A stretch of DNA of 64,000 nt from Melaminivora sp034675505 (GCA_034675505.1 JAUCDD010000033.1:1-64000); one strand, 5' to 3'; shown: positions 36,311 through 47,183, numbered from the stretch's first letter. Notes: a model not told the origin generated them from the letters alone. Numbers and translations are program-made.

Positions 36311-37441
36311 ATGGATACACGACAACCCCTGCCCCTGCTGGGCGGCCTGAGCGCCGCGCAGTTCATGCGCCGCCACTGGCACAAGAAGCCGCTGCTGGTG
36401 CGCGGCGCCATCGCCGGCTTCGAGCCCCCCGTGGGCCGCGCGGCCTTGCTGCAGCTGGCGGGGCGCGAGGATGTCGAGTCGCGCCTGATCCAGCACCGTG
36501 ACGGCCGCTGGCTGCTGCGCCACGGCCCGTTGCCGCGCCGCGCCATCCCTGCGCTGGCCACGCCGCGCTGGACGGTGCTGGTGCAGGGCGTGGACCTGCA
36601 CGACGACGCCACGCACGCGCTGTTGCAGCGCTTCGCCTTCGTGCCCCACGCCCGGCTGGACGACCTGATGATCAGCTACGCCAGCGACGGCGGCGGCGTC
36701 GGCCCGCATTTCGACAGCTACGACGTGTTCCTGCTGCAGGCGCACGGCCGGCGGCGCTGGCGCATCGGCCGCCAGAAGAACCCGACGCTCATCGAGGGCC
36801 TGCCGGTGAAGATCCTGGCGCAGTTCGAGCCGCAGGAGGAATACCTGCTGGAGCCCGGCGACATGCTGTACCTGCCGCCCGGCTGGGCGCACGACGGCGT
36901 GGCCGAGGGCGAATGCATGACGTATTCCATCGGCTTTCGCTCGCCCGACCAGGCCGGCCTGGCGCACGAGGTGCTGCTGCGCCTGGCCGACGCCGCGGCC
37001 GACGAGGAGGGCAGTGCGCTGTACCGCGACCCGGGGCAGCTCGCCGTGGCCACGCCGGGCGCCGTGCCGGCCGGGCTGCAGGCGTTCGCGCGCGACGCGG
37101 TACTGCGCACGCTGGCCGACCCGGCGGCGCTGGAGTGCGCCCTGGGCGAGGCCCTGACCGAGCCCAAGGCCAACGTGTGGTTCGAGCCCTCCAGCAGCGC
37201 CGGGCTGATGGAGCAGGTGGTGCTGGACCGGCGCACGCGCATGATGTATGACGCGCAGCACGTCTTCATCAACGGCGAGAGCTACCACGCCGGGGGCGAG
37301 GACGCTGCGCTGATGCGCCGCCTGGCCGACACCCGGGCGCTTGCGCCGAACGAGCTGGCGCAGGCCAGCGACGAGGCGCTGCAGCTGCTGGCCGGCTGGT
37401 GTGACGCCGGCTGGGCCCACGCGCGCAGCGCGGCCGGTTGA
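36311..37441 (+). CDS. roxA: Ribosomal oxygenase RoxA/YcfD-type JmjC cupin
   Basis: Fe(II)/2-oxoglutarate-dependent hydroxylase of 376 residues. The YcfD (RoxA) family hydroxylates an arginine of ribosomal protein L16. The JmjC iron triad is visible as H133, D135 and H194 (GPHFDSYDVF and PPGWAHDG). The start of the domain, FMRRHWHKKPLLVRGA, is characteristic, and a C-terminal winged-helix part follows. The next small gene begins 11 bases after its stop, implying one operon. Substrate identity is inferred from the family. Confidence 0.88.
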   Translation: MDTRQPLPLLGGLSAAQFMRRHWHKKPLLVRGAIAGFEPPVGRAALLQLAGREDVESRLIQHRDGRWLLRHGPLPRRAIPALATPRWTVLVQGVDLHDDATHALLQRFAFVPHARLDDLMISYASDGGGVGPHFDSYDVFLLQAHGRRRWRIGRQKNPTLIEGLPVKILAQFEPQEEYLLEPGDMLYLPPGWAHDGVAEGECMTYSIGFRSPDQAGLAHEVLLRLADAAADEEGSALYRDPGQLAVATPGAVPAGLQAFARDAVLRTLADPAALECALGEALTEPKANVWFEPSSSAGLMEQVVLDRRTRMMYDAQHVFINGESYHAGGEDAALMRRLADTRALAPNELAQASDEALQLLAGWCDAGWAHARSAAG

Positions 37442-37452
37442 AGGGTCGTCCG

Positions 37453-37980
37453 ATGCCCGCCGTGGCCCCTGGCTCCGCCCCCGTGCCGCCACCGCCGCCC
37501 TTGCCCGACGGCCCGTTCGACGGGCGCGAGGCCTTTCGCGCGCTGGTGCGCGCCGCGCTGGCCGAGGCTGCCGCGCGCGGCTGGGGCGAACTGGTGCTGA
37601 GCGACGCCGACTTTGCCGACTGGCCGCTGGGCGAGCGCGCCGTGGTGCAGTCGCTGCACGACTGGGCGCGCGCCGGGCGGCGCTGCACCCTGCTGGCGCA
37701 GGATTTCAGCGAACTGGCGCGCAGCCAGCCGCGCTTCGTGCAGTGGCGCCGGCAGTGGGACCACCTGGTCACCGCCCGCCGGGCCGCCACCACCGATGCA
37801 CTGGCCGTGCCCAGCGCGCTGTGGTCGCCCGCCTGGGTGCTGCAGCGCCACGACCCCGTGCGCAGCCACGGGAGCACGGGCACGGCACCCGAGCGGCGCG
37901 TGCTGCTGCGCCAGGCGCTGGACGAGTGGCTGTTGCGCCAGAGCAGCCCTGCATTTGCCGCGTCGACGCTCGGTTTGTAG
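37453..37980 (+). CDS. Conserved hypothetical protein downstream of roxA
   Basis: A 175-residue soluble protein I cannot assign to a named family. After a Pro-rich start it has a region (FRALVRAALAEAAARGWGEL ... FADWPLGERAVVQSLHDW) that looks like an alpha/beta fold related to stress- or phospholipase-D-like proteins, but no catalytic motif is evident. The start is ATG 37453; a TTG at 37438 would overlap the roxA stop. Co-transcription with roxA is likely from the spacing. Confidence 0.7.
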   Translation: MPAVAPGSAPVPPPPPLPDGPFDGREAFRALVRAALAEAAARGWGELVLSDADFADWPLGERAVVQSLHDWARAGRRCTLLAQDFSELARSQPRFVQWRRQWDHLVTARRAATTDALAVPSALWSPAWVLQRHDPVRSHGSTGTAPERRVLLRQALDEWLLRQSSPAFAASTLGL

Positions 37981-38020
37981 GACGAGGCGCCCGTACAAGT
38001 CACTATTGACGAATCGTTCT

Positions 38021-38026
38021 TATAAT
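38021..38026 (+). promoter_or_regulatory. Consensus -10 box upstream of the small lipoprotein
   Basis: A perfect TATAAT at 38021-38026. A TTGACG lies only nine bases upstream, too close for a normal -35, so the promoter may be of extended -10 type or the TTGACG may be coincidental. It would give a leader of about 100 bases to ATG 38137. Confidence 0.45.
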
Positions 38027-38136
38027 CTTCGGTTGGTTTTCACCAGGCGCTTGCGCGCCCCCGGCAGAGCCGATCGCTGCGAGGCGTTGAGGTTCGGCAT
38101 TTCATAACAATCTTCGTCATCTATTAGGAAACTGAC

Positions 38137-38409
38137 ATGAAGAATTCCGTCGTCCTGGCTGCCCTGATCGCTGCTGCCGCCCTCGCCGCCTGCGGCAAGA
38201 AGGAAGAGCCCGCTCCCGCACCGGTCCCCGCGCCCGTGGAAGCCCCCGCACCTGCACCCGCTCCGGCCGCCGAGCCCGTTGCTCCCGCCGCCTCCGACGC
38301 AGCTGCCCCGGCCGCAGACGCCGCCTCCGATGCTGCCAAGGCTGCTGCTGACGCCGCCGCTGCCGCTGCTGCCGCCCCGGCCGCTGCCGGCGCTTCGGAA
38401 GCCAAGTAA
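38137..38409 (+). CDS. Small Ala/Pro-rich lipoprotein
   Basis: A 90-residue predicted lipoprotein: signal MKNSVVLAALIAAAALAAC with lipobox LAAC (cysteine 19), then a charged GKKEE, a Pro/Ala tract (PAPAPVPAPVEAP) and an Ala/Asp helix-prone C-terminus. Such proteins are frequent in Comamonadaceae and function is unknown. AGGAAA at about 38127-38132 supports the start. A perfect -10 box upstream and a strong terminator downstream suggest a well-expressed single-gene transcript. Confidence 0.85.
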   Translation: MKNSVVLAALIAAAALAACGKKEEPAPAPVPAPVEAPAPAPAPAAEPVAPAASDAAAPAADAASDAAKAAADAAAAAAAAPAAAGASEAK

Positions 38410-38464
38410 CAGGCGCCCAGGCACGACTGCCGCCGCCCGGCCCTGCGCCGCAGCGGCAGCGCCC

Positions 38465-38499
38465 AGCCCCGGACCGCAGTGCGGACGGGGCTTTTTTTT
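38465..38499 (+). terminator. Intrinsic terminator of the small lipoprotein gene
   Basis: AGCCCCG (38465-38471) pairs with CGGGGCT (38486-38492), with a further internal CCGCA/TGCGG pairing, followed by eight consecutive T residues. Confidence 0.85.
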
Positions 38500-38510
38500 C
38501 GTCCCCAGCT

Positions 38511-38580
38511 GCCGTTTTTGGGTCGAAATGGCTCCATGCCGGCGCCGGCAGCCGGTTTCGTGCTATCAAAAAGAAAGCTG
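38511..38580 (-). repeat. Interspersed repeat copy between the lipoprotein and the MBL gene
   Basis: Minus-strand copy: GCTTTCTTTTTGATAGC, GCCGGCGCCGGC, then ATGGAGCCATTTCGACCC. It lies between convergent genes. Confidence 0.8.
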
Positions 38581-38594
38581 CGCCGGGCCGCGCG

Positions 38595-39377
38595 TCAGTG
38601 GCTGGCGTCGATCCAGCCGGTGCCCGTGCGCTGGTCGGCGACGATGATCTCGTGCGCCAGGCAGCCCCAGGCCTGGGCCAGCGCCGCCTGCGCCAGGTGG
38701 GGCTGGTTGTTGTGCGCGCTCAGGTGCGCCGCCACGACATGGCGCAGCCCGGGGTGGTGCACCGCACGCAGCAGCCCGGCGCAGCCGTCGTTGGGCAGGT
38801 GGCCGTAGGGCCCGGCGATGCGCCGCTTGAGGAACAGCGGATAGCGCCCTGCCTGGAGCATGTCCAGGTCGTGGTTGGCCTCCAGCAGCAGCGCGTGGCA
38901 GCCCTGCAGGTGCTGCAGCACATGGTCGGTGACGTGGCCCAGGTCGGTCAGCAGCCCGATGTGCGTGGCGCCATCGCTGGCGCGCAGGTGCAGCGGCTCG
39001 CGTGCGTCGTGCGGCACGGCAAAGGGCAGGGCCTGCAGCTCGCCCAGGTCTATGGCCTCGCCATCGCGCGCCAGGTGCAGCAGGCCGTCCAGCCCGGGCG
39101 CGCCCATGGCCTGCCAGGTGCCCTCGCTCATCCATATGGGGATGCGCTCGCGCTGCGCCAGCTTGAGCACGCTGCCGGTGTGGTCGGAATGCTCGTGGGT
39201 GATGAACACGGCGTCCAGCGCATCCGCGCTGGTGCCGGCGCCAGCCAGGCGCTGGTCCAGCTGGCGCAGGCTCAGGCCGCAGTCCATCAGCAGGCGGCGC
39301 GTGGCGGTGCGCCCGCGCCCCTCGATCAGCGTGGCATTGCCGCCGCTGCCGCTGGCCAGGTTGCGAAAACGCAGCAA
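38595..39377 (-). CDS. Metallo-beta-lactamase-fold hydrolase (YycJ/WalJ-like)
   Basis: A 260-residue MBL-fold protein, probably a metal-dependent phosphodiesterase or nuclease of the YycJ type. The start MLRFRNLASGSGGNATLIE is characteristic of that group. The metal motif is THEHSDHTG (residues 60-68), a later Asp in GLLTDLGHVT, and a C-terminal AAHLSAHNNQP. The ATG is 26 bases after the bamC stop, so the two form an operon with dapA, although the function need not be related. Confidence 0.88.
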   Translation of the reverse strand: MLRFRNLASGSGGNATLIEGRGRTATRRLLMDCGLSLRQLDQRLAGAGTSADALDAVFITHEHSDHTGSVLKLAQRERIPIWMSEGTWQAMGAPGLDGLLHLARDGEAIDLGELQALPFAVPHDAREPLHLRASDGATHIGLLTDLGHVTDHVLQHLQGCHALLLEANHDLDMLQAGRYPLFLKRRIAGPYGHLPNDGCAGLLRAVHHPGLRHVVAAHLSAHNNQPHLAQAALAQAWGCLAHEIIVADQRTGTGWIDASH

Positions 39378-39403
39378 TTCAGCGCCTGCTCCGCATCAGG
39401 CGG

Positions 39404-40504
39404 TCACTTCAGGTCGTCGGCAATCACGCGCACGATGCGCTCGGCGGTGGTCGAGCTCTCGGGGGCGCCGGTGGCGCTTTGCACCGAAACCGTGCTCTGG
39501 CTGCCGTCGCTGCGCACCACGATGCGGTACTTGAGCGGGGCCGCCGCATCCGGGCTGCGGCTGAAGATCTTGCCCAGCAGGCCCTGGTCCTTGCGGGCGG
39601 CGGTGGGCTCGACGTAGCGCACGAAATACACGCCCTGGCTGCGGTCGCGGTCTTCCACGGTGAAGCCGGTGCGGTCCAGCGCCACGCCGACGCGGCGCCA
39701 GGCGCGGTCGAAGGGCTCGGCGATCTGCACCACGGGCGCGCCGCCCGCCTGGGCGATGCGCGCCGAGGGCGCGGCCGGCACCGGCGCAGCGGCGGCGGCG
39801 CGCGACTGCTCCTCGGAGACGCCCAGCTTGACCATCATGCGGCGCAGGAATTCGGTTTCCAGCTCGGGGTCGGCGGCGCGCGGCTGCCACACGGTCTGGT
39901 CCTTGTGCGAGCTGCTGTAGACCTCGACCATGCCGCGGTGGCTGACGTAGATCTCGGTGCCGCCATCGGCGCGGCGCTCCAGCCGGGTGCGGAACTTGTC
40001 GCGCTCGCCGGTGGAGTACAGCGAGTCGAAGACCTTGCCTATGGTCTGGCGCACGATGTCCTGCGGCAGCTTGGCGCGGTTTTCCGCCCAGTCGGTTTCC
40101 AGCAGGCCCAGGTCGCGGTTCTCAAGGGTGTAGACGAAGCCGTTGTCCAGCCAGAAGTCGCGCACCGGCTCCCACAGTTGGTCGGCAGGGCGGGCCACGA
40201 CCAGCCAGCGCTGGTTGCCGTCGCGCTCGATGCGCACGTCGCCGATGGCCTTGGGCGCGGCGCTGCCGGCGTTGCGCGGCTGGGCGCGGCCGGCCTCGTA
40301 GGCGGCGGCCGAGGCCGCCGTGCCGCCGGGCACGACGTAGCGCGTGTCGTGCGCCAGCTGCGTCAGGTCGGGCGGCACCTCCAGCGTCGCGCCCCTGGTG
40401 GCGCTCTTGTAGTCGATCTTGTCGCTTTGCAGGACGGAGCAGGCGGACAGGCCCAGGGCCAGGCCGATGAGGCCGATGCGGCCGATGCAGGTGCTAGGGG
40501 TCAC
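39404..40504 (-). CDS. bamC: Outer membrane protein assembly factor BamC
   Basis: Lipoprotein of the BAM complex, 366 residues. Translation starts at GTG 40504: GAGGA lies seven bases upstream and the protein then begins with a signal peptide ending in the lipobox LSAC (near residue 22). The mature part holds the unstructured N-terminal segment (DKIDYKSATRGATLEVPPD) that binds BamD, then two helix-grip domains (about 90-220 and 255-366). It lies directly downstream of dapA, the classic nlpB/dapX arrangement. Confidence 0.9.
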   Translation of the reverse strand: MTPSTCIGRIGLIGLALGLSACSVLQSDKIDYKSATRGATLEVPPDLTQLAHDTRYVVPGGTAASAAAYEAGRAQPRNAGSAAPKAIGDVRIERDGNQRWLVVARPADQLWEPVRDFWLDNGFVYTLENRDLGLLETDWAENRAKLPQDIVRQTIGKVFDSLYSTGERDKFRTRLERRADGGTEIYVSHRGMVEVYSSSHKDQTVWQPRAADPELETEFLRRMMVKLGVSEEQSRAAAAAPVPAAPSARIAQAGGAPVVQIAEPFDRAWRRVGVALDRTGFTVEDRDRSQGVYFVRYVEPTAARKDQGLLGKIFSRSPDAAAPLKYRIVVRSDGSQSTVSVQSATGAPESSTTAERIVRVIADDLK

Positions 40505-40569
40505 GAGAGGGTCCTCGTTGTGCAGGGTGGACGCGGGGAGAGGGGCGCGCGGCAGCGGGGTGTGCGGCC

Positions 40570-41469
40570 TCAGGCCAGCAGGCCGGCGGCGCGCAACGCG
40601 CCCTCGACCACGGCCTCGTTGCCTTGGGACAGCGCCGTCATGGGCAGGCGCATGGCCGGGCCGCACAGGCCCATGCGCGCCATGGCCCACTTGACGGGGA
40701 TGGGGTTGGCCTCGATGAACAGGTGCTTGTGCAGCGCCAGCAGGCGGAACTGGATTTCCATGGCCTTTTGGCGGTCGCCGGCAATGGCCGCGGCGCACAG
40801 CTCGCGCATCAGGCGCGGGGCCACGTTGGCCGTCACGCTGACGTTGCCGTGGCCGCCGCACAGCATCAGCGCCACGGCGGTGGGGTCGTCGCCCGAGTAC
40901 ACGGCAAAGCCCGGGGGCACGTCGCGGATCAGCCACTGCGCGCGCTCGATGTTGCCGGTGGCTTCCTTGATGCCGATGATGCCGGGCACCTGCGACAGGC
41001 GCAGCACGGTGTCGTGGTGCATGTCCGCCACCGAGCGGCCGGGTACGTTGTACAGCACCATGGGCAGGTCGCCCACGGCTTCCGCGATCGCCTTGAAGTG
41101 CCGGTACTGGCCCTCTTGCGTGGGCTTGTTGTAGTAGGGCACGACCTGCAGCTGGCTGTCCGCACCCACTTCGCTTGCGTAGCGCGCCAGGGCGATGGCC
41201 TCGTGCGTGGAGTTGGCGCCGCAGCCGGCCATGACGGGCACGCGGCCGGCGGCCTGCTCGACGGACACGCGGATGATCTCGCGGTGTTCCTCGACGTTGA
41301 CGGTGGGCGATTCGCCCGTGGTGCCGACCACGCCGATGCAGTCCGTGCCTTCCTGGATGTGCCAGTCGATGAGGCGGCGCAGCGCGGGGTAGTCCACGCT
41401 GCCGTCATCGTGCATGGGGGTGACGAGGGCGACGATGCTGCCCGTCAGGGGGGCGCTGGGAGAAGTCAT
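40570..41469 (-). CDS. dapA: 4-hydroxy-tetrahydrodipicolinate synthase
   Basis: First committed step of lysine and diaminopimelate synthesis: condenses pyruvate with aspartate semialdehyde. Catalytic residues are present: Schiff-base lysine K168 (IIGIKEATGN), Y140 (VLYNVPGR) and the TTGESPT loop at residues 50-56. Length is 299 residues. A minus-strand TAGAAT at 41503-41498, inside the stop of the upstream gene, is a plausible -10 box with a leader of about 20 bases. bamC follows. Confidence 0.96.
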   Translation of the reverse strand: MTSPSAPLTGSIVALVTPMHDDGSVDYPALRRLIDWHIQEGTDCIGVVGTTGESPTVNVEEHREIIRVSVEQAAGRVPVMAGCGANSTHEAIALARYASEVGADSQLQVVPYYNKPTQEGQYRHFKAIAEAVGDLPMVLYNVPGRSVADMHHDTVLRLSQVPGIIGIKEATGNIERAQWLIRDVPPGFAVYSGDDPTAVALMLCGGHGNVSVTANVAPRLMRELCAAAIAGDRQKAMEIQFRLLALHKHLFIEANPIPVKWAMARMGLCGPAMRLPMTALSQGNEAVVEGALRAAGLLA

Positions 41470-41497
41470 GGCGCGGTCAGGAACGCAAAAAAAAAGC

Positions 41498-41503
41498 ATT
41501 CTA
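41498..41503 (-). promoter_or_regulatory. Candidate -10 box of dapA-bamC
   Basis: Minus-strand TAGAAT overlapping the TAG stop of the methyltransferase gene, with an A/T tract just downstream of it (41487-41495). Confidence 0.35.
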
Positions 41504-42013
41504 ACTAGCGAGCGGCAGGCGCAGCGGCCCCGGGGATGCGGGATCGGGCCGCACGGCGGCGATGCGCTGCACGAAGCGCGGCGGGCCGTCCAGGAAACCG
41601 TCCTCATAGGCCACCACGCGCAGCCCCGCGCAGGCCTGCAGCAGCTCGCCCGGCGCCAGCAGGAAATCGGCGCGCGCCGGCCGGCCCACGCTCTCGTTGC
41701 CCTGGGCGAACGTCTCATACAGCAGCACGCCGCCGGGCGCCACGCTGCCAACCAGAACCGGCAGCAGCGGGCGCCACAGGTAGCGGGTGACGACCACGCC
41801 GGCAAAGCTGCGCCCCGCCAGCGGCCAAGGGCCGGCCTCGATGTCGGCCAGGATGGCTTCGCCCAGGTGGGATATGGAATTGATAGCAATAGCATCAATA
41901 TCGACGCCGGCAACTGGGTGATTTCGCCCGTGAAACCAGCGCAGATGCCGGCCGGGGCCGCAGGCGACGTCCAGCACGCGGCCCCCGGGGGGTACCAGGT
42001 GCGCCCAGCGCAC
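41501..42013 (-). CDS. Class I SAM-dependent methyltransferase (N-terminus probably frameshifted)
   Basis: SAM-binding protein with motif I VLDVACGPGRHLRWF and an acidic GVDID after strand 2. As it stands, translation can only begin at GTG 42013 (170 residues). An ATG at 42041 with a conserved-looking MNDTPS start is out of frame by one base. Deleting one G of GGG 42023-42025 would join MNDTPSDWIV to RWAHLVPPGG and give 179 residues, so a one-base insertion is likely. Residues 26-47 come from an antisense interspersed repeat. The substrate is unknown. Confidence 0.75.
   Translation of the reverse strand: MRWAHLVPPGGRVLDVACGPGRHLRWFHGRNHPVAGVDIDAIAINSISHLGEAILADIEAGPWPLAGRSFAGVVVTRYLWRPLLPVLVGSVAPGGVLLYETFAQGNESVGRPARADFLLAPGELLQACAGLRVVAYEDGFLDGPPRFVQRIAAVRPDPASPGPLRLPLAS
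41872..41936 (+). repeat. Interspersed repeat copy inside the methyltransferase gene
   Basis: Plus-strand copy: GATATGGAATTGATAGC, a GACGCCGGC core, then GGGTGATTTCGCCC. More diverged than most. It is antisense to the gene and encodes DAIAINSI in the SAM-binding region. Confidence 0.6.
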
Positions 42014-42047
42014 GATCCAGTCGGGAAGGGGTGTCGTTCATGGCGTG

Positions 42048-42179
42048 TCAAAAGCAGGCCCACAGCTGGTCGGCCAGCGTGAGCATGAAACCTGGCTGCA
42101 GGTACCAGGCAAAGACCGCCAGCAACGCGGCGGCTGCCGCCAGGGCGGCCAGCCAGGTGCGCAGGCGTCGCCGCGTCAT
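42048..42179 (-). CDS. Small single-span membrane protein
   Basis: A 43-residue protein: basic N-terminus (MTRRRLRTW), one hydrophobic helix (residues 9-27) and the end MLTLADQLWACF. I recall similar tails in short Burkholderiales proteins, but no function is known. Its ATG lies just inside the 3' end of the frameshifted MFS gene, and it is followed closely by the methyltransferase gene, suggesting one transcript. Confidence 0.55.
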   Translation of the reverse strand: MTRRRLRTWLAALAAAAALLAVFAWYLQPGFMLTLADQLWACF

Positions 42180-42186
42180 GGGCGGC

Positions 42187-43405
42187 TCAGGCCGGCTGCG
42201 CGGCCGGGCGCACGATGGCGGTCTCGCGCACCGGCAGGTTGACCAGCCCGGCGGCCACGCCCAGGGCGATGGCCAGGTACCACACCAGGTCGTAGCTGCC
42301 CGGTGCGGTCGTACAGGTAGCCGCCCAGCCACACCCCCATGAAGCTGCCGATCTGGTGGCTGAAGAACACGAAGCCGCTGAGCATGGACAGGTGCTGCAC
42401 GCCGAAGATCTGCGCCAGCGCCGCGTTGGTGGGCGGCACGGTGGACAGCCACAGCATGCCCATGACGGCGGAGAACACATAGACCGACAGCGGCGTCAGC
42501 GGCGCCAGCAGGAAGGCGGCTATGACCACGGCGCGCGTCCAGTAGATGAACACCAGGATGTTGCGCTTGGGCATGCGCTGGCCGAGCGCGCCGGCGGCGT
42601 AGGTGCCCACCACGTTGAACAGGCCGATCAGCGCCAGCGCGAAGCTGGCCACCTGGGGCGTGAGGCCGTGGTCCTTCAAATAGCTGGGCATGTGCACGCC
42701 GATGAACACCACCTGGAAGCCGCACACGAAGTAGCCCAGCGTGAGCAGCACGAAGCTCCTGTGGCGCAGCGCCTCGGCCACGGCCTCGCCCATGGTCTGC
42801 GAGCGCGGAGCGGCGGCGCCGGCATGAAAACCCGGCTCGCGCAGGCCCCAGGCCAGCGGGATGATGAGCAGCGCCATCGCCGCCAGCACCAGGAGTGCCT
42901 GCTGCCAGCCCAGCGACAGGATCAGCTGCCCCTCCAGCGGCACCATCAGGAACTGCCCGAACGAGCCCGCCGCCGCGGCCACCCCCATGGCCCAGGAGCG
43001 CCGCTCGGCGGCGATCTGGCGGCCCAGCACGCCATAGATGACGGCGTAGGTGGTGCCGGCCTGCGCCGCGCCTATGACCACGCCGGTGGTCAGCGCGAAC
43101 AGCCCGGCGGTGGGCGACAGCGCCATGCCCGCCAGGCCGAGCGCGTACAGCACCGCGCCGCCCACCAGCACGCGGAAGGCGCCGAAGCGGTCGGCCACCA
43201 TGCCGCCGAAGATGCCGAACAGGCCCCAGGCCAGGTTCTGGATGGCCAGCGCCAGGGCGAAGGTCTGGCGCGTCCAGCCCATGTCCTGCGTGATGGGCGC
43301 AAGCCACAGGCCGAAGCCGTGGCGTATGCCCATGGACAGCGTGACGACGGCGGCGCCGCAGGCCAGCACCTGCACCATGGAGAGTTTTCGGGTTTCGACG
43401 TGCAT
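42187..43405 (-). pseudogene. MFS transporter, 3' part shifted by one base
   Basis: Twelve-helix major facilitator of about 405 residues, of the monocarboxylate/oxalate-formate antiporter type (GIRHGFGLWLAPITQDMGW near the start, GLFGIFGGMVADRFG). From ATG 43405 the frame is normal up to GGYLYDRTG. A one-base insertion at CCC 42299-42301 then moves translation into arginine-rich nonsense ending at 42176. In the neighbouring frame the expected last helix (SYDLVWYLAIALGVAAGLV) continues to a stop at 42187. Either the gene is newly broken or the base is a sequencing error. Confidence 0.8.
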
Positions 43406-43484
43406 CGGCGCAATCTAGCGAAAAACCGCCGGCCGCGCTGCGCCTGCGCGTCACCCGTGCGTCCCGCCCCGGGCCGGGCATGGG

Positions 43485-45047
43485 TCAGGAGGCCGCCGTG
43501 TCGCCCGCCTGGCTGCGCTGGAGCCAGGCCTCGACCTCGTGGCGCTGGATCTTGCCGGTGGTGCTGCGCGGCAGGTCTTGCTCGCGCACGAAGCGGATGT
43601 CGCGCGGCTGCTTGTAGCCGGCCAGCTCGCGCCGGCAGCGCTGCGCCAGCTCGTCGGCGCTCAGGCTGTCGTCCCTGCGCGCCACCAGCGCCACCGGCAC
43701 CTCGCCCCAGCGCGCATCGGGCCTGCGCACCACCACCGCATCGGCCACGCGCGCGTCGGCCAGCAGCACGCGCTCGATCTCGGCCGGGTAGATGTTCTCG
43801 CCGCCGGACTTGATCAGGTACTTGGCGCGATCGACGAAGGCGTAGCTGCCGTCCGGCTGGCGCGCGAACATGTCGCCCATGTGGAACCAGCCGCCGCGAA
43901 AGTCGCGCGCGTTGGTCTCGGGCGCGTTCCAGTAGCCGCTGAATAGCGTCGGGCCGCGGAAAGCCAGCTCGCCCGGGGTGCCGTCCGGCACCTCGGCGCC
44001 CTGCGCGTCCACCAGCCTGACGCAGCCCAGCGTGCTGGCCTGCTTGGCCAGGCTGGCGGGCGCCTGGCCTGCTGGCAGCACGCCCAGCGACAGCGGCGGC
44101 AGGCCGGTCTCGGTCGAGCCGAAGGTGTTGGCATAGGGCGCCTGCAGGAGCGTGCTGACCTCGGCCAGCTGCGCCAGCGGCACCAGGTCGGCCATGGCGC
44201 CGATACGCTTGAGCCGGCGCGGCCGCACGCCGCGCCGGCGGCCCTCGGCGATCACCTGCTCGATCATGCCGGGCATGAGCAGCAGCCACCATTGGTCGTC
44301 GCTCTCCACCGCGTCCAGGATGCGCCCCGCGTCGAAGCCGTCCACCACGATCACCTTGCCTCCCACCGCCAGGGTGCTGACGCACTGGTCGGCCGAGGCC
44401 ATGTGGAACATGGGCGGCCAGGCGACGAAGGCGTCGTCTGGCTGCAGGTCCCAGTCCAGCTGGCAGGCGTGCAGCCGGGCGATGGCGGCGCGGTGGCTGA
44501 TGAGCGCGCCCTTGGGCAGGCCGGTGGTGCCGCTGGTGTACAGGATCAGCAGGCCGTCCTCGGGCTCGGCCACGGCGGGTGGCTCCTGCGCCCCGGCAGC
44601 CGCCAGCCGGGCTTCGTAGGCCGGGCCGAACTCCAGGCTGGGCGGGCGTTCGCCCGGCACCCGCGCCCAGGCCTGCGCGTGGCGCGGCGACACCAGGGCC
44701 AGCCGCGGGCTGACCAGGTGCACGCAGTGCGCCAGCTCCGGCGTGACCAGGCGCCAGTTCAGCGCGGCGACGATGACGCCCAGCTTGGCGGCGGCGAAGA
44801 TGAGCTCCAGGTACTCGGCGCGGTTTTCCGACAGCACGGCCACGCGGTCGCCGCGCTGCAGGCCGGCGCTGCGCAGCACATCGGCCAGGCGGTTCACGCG
44901 CTCGTTGAATTGCGCATACGTCCAGCGCTGCCCGCCCTGCTCGATGGCGATGCGCTGCGCGCCGCTGTGCGCCCGCGCGCGCAGCAGGTCGCCCACGGTG
45001 AGGCTGGCAGCCTGCGCGATCAGCGCGGCGGTCTGGGTATCGTTCAT
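43485..45047 (-). CDS. Acyl-CoA synthetase (AMP-dependent ligase)
   Basis: AMP-forming fatty or aromatic acid-CoA ligase of 520 residues. P-loop LYTSGTTGLPKG, the adenylate motif FGSTETG, DRAKYLIKSGGENIYPAEIE in the hinge, and the catalytic lysine in STTGKIQRHE near the C-terminus are present. The start at 45047 has AGGAAA at good spacing; the frame continues upstream without similarity. The substrate cannot be told from sequence alone. The neighbouring MFS gene on the same strand could be its uptake partner. Confidence 0.88.
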   Translation of the reverse strand: MNDTQTAALIAQAASLTVGDLLRARAHSGAQRIAIEQGGQRWTYAQFNERVNRLADVLRSAGLQRGDRVAVLSENRAEYLELIFAAAKLGVIVAALNWRLVTPELAHCVHLVSPRLALVSPRHAQAWARVPGERPPSLEFGPAYEARLAAAGAQEPPAVAEPEDGLLILYTSGTTGLPKGALISHRAAIARLHACQLDWDLQPDDAFVAWPPMFHMASADQCVSTLAVGGKVIVVDGFDAGRILDAVESDDQWWLLLMPGMIEQVIAEGRRRGVRPRRLKRIGAMADLVPLAQLAEVSTLLQAPYANTFGSTETGLPPLSLGVLPAGQAPASLAKQASTLGCVRLVDAQGAEVPDGTPGELAFRGPTLFSGYWNAPETNARDFRGGWFHMGDMFARQPDGSYAFVDRAKYLIKSGGENIYPAEIERVLLADARVADAVVVRRPDARWGEVPVALVARRDDSLSADELAQRCRRELAGYKQPRDIRFVREQDLPRSTTGKIQRHEVEAWLQRSQAGDTAAS

Positions 45048-45161
45048 GGTGTTTCCTGTGGCTCTAGCCGCTGGATGCTGGCGCAACGCCAGGGACAACG
45101 GCGGCGCCAATGGTGCCACCGCTGGCGCAGCGCGGCGCGCGCAGGCCCGGCCGGCCGCCGC

Positions 45162-45190
45162 TTCACCTGGTTTTTCATACAGCTTAAAAT
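45162..45190 (+). promoter_or_regulatory. Candidate promoter of parE
   Basis: TTCACC (45162-45167), 17-base spacer, TAAAAT (45185-45190). The start codon at 45200 is nine bases after the -10 box, so the leader would be very short. Confidence 0.45.
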
Positions 45191-45199
45191 CGCTTTCCT

Positions 45200-47170
<1,971 letters not shown>

Positions 47171-47183
47171 AGCGCGTTTTCGA

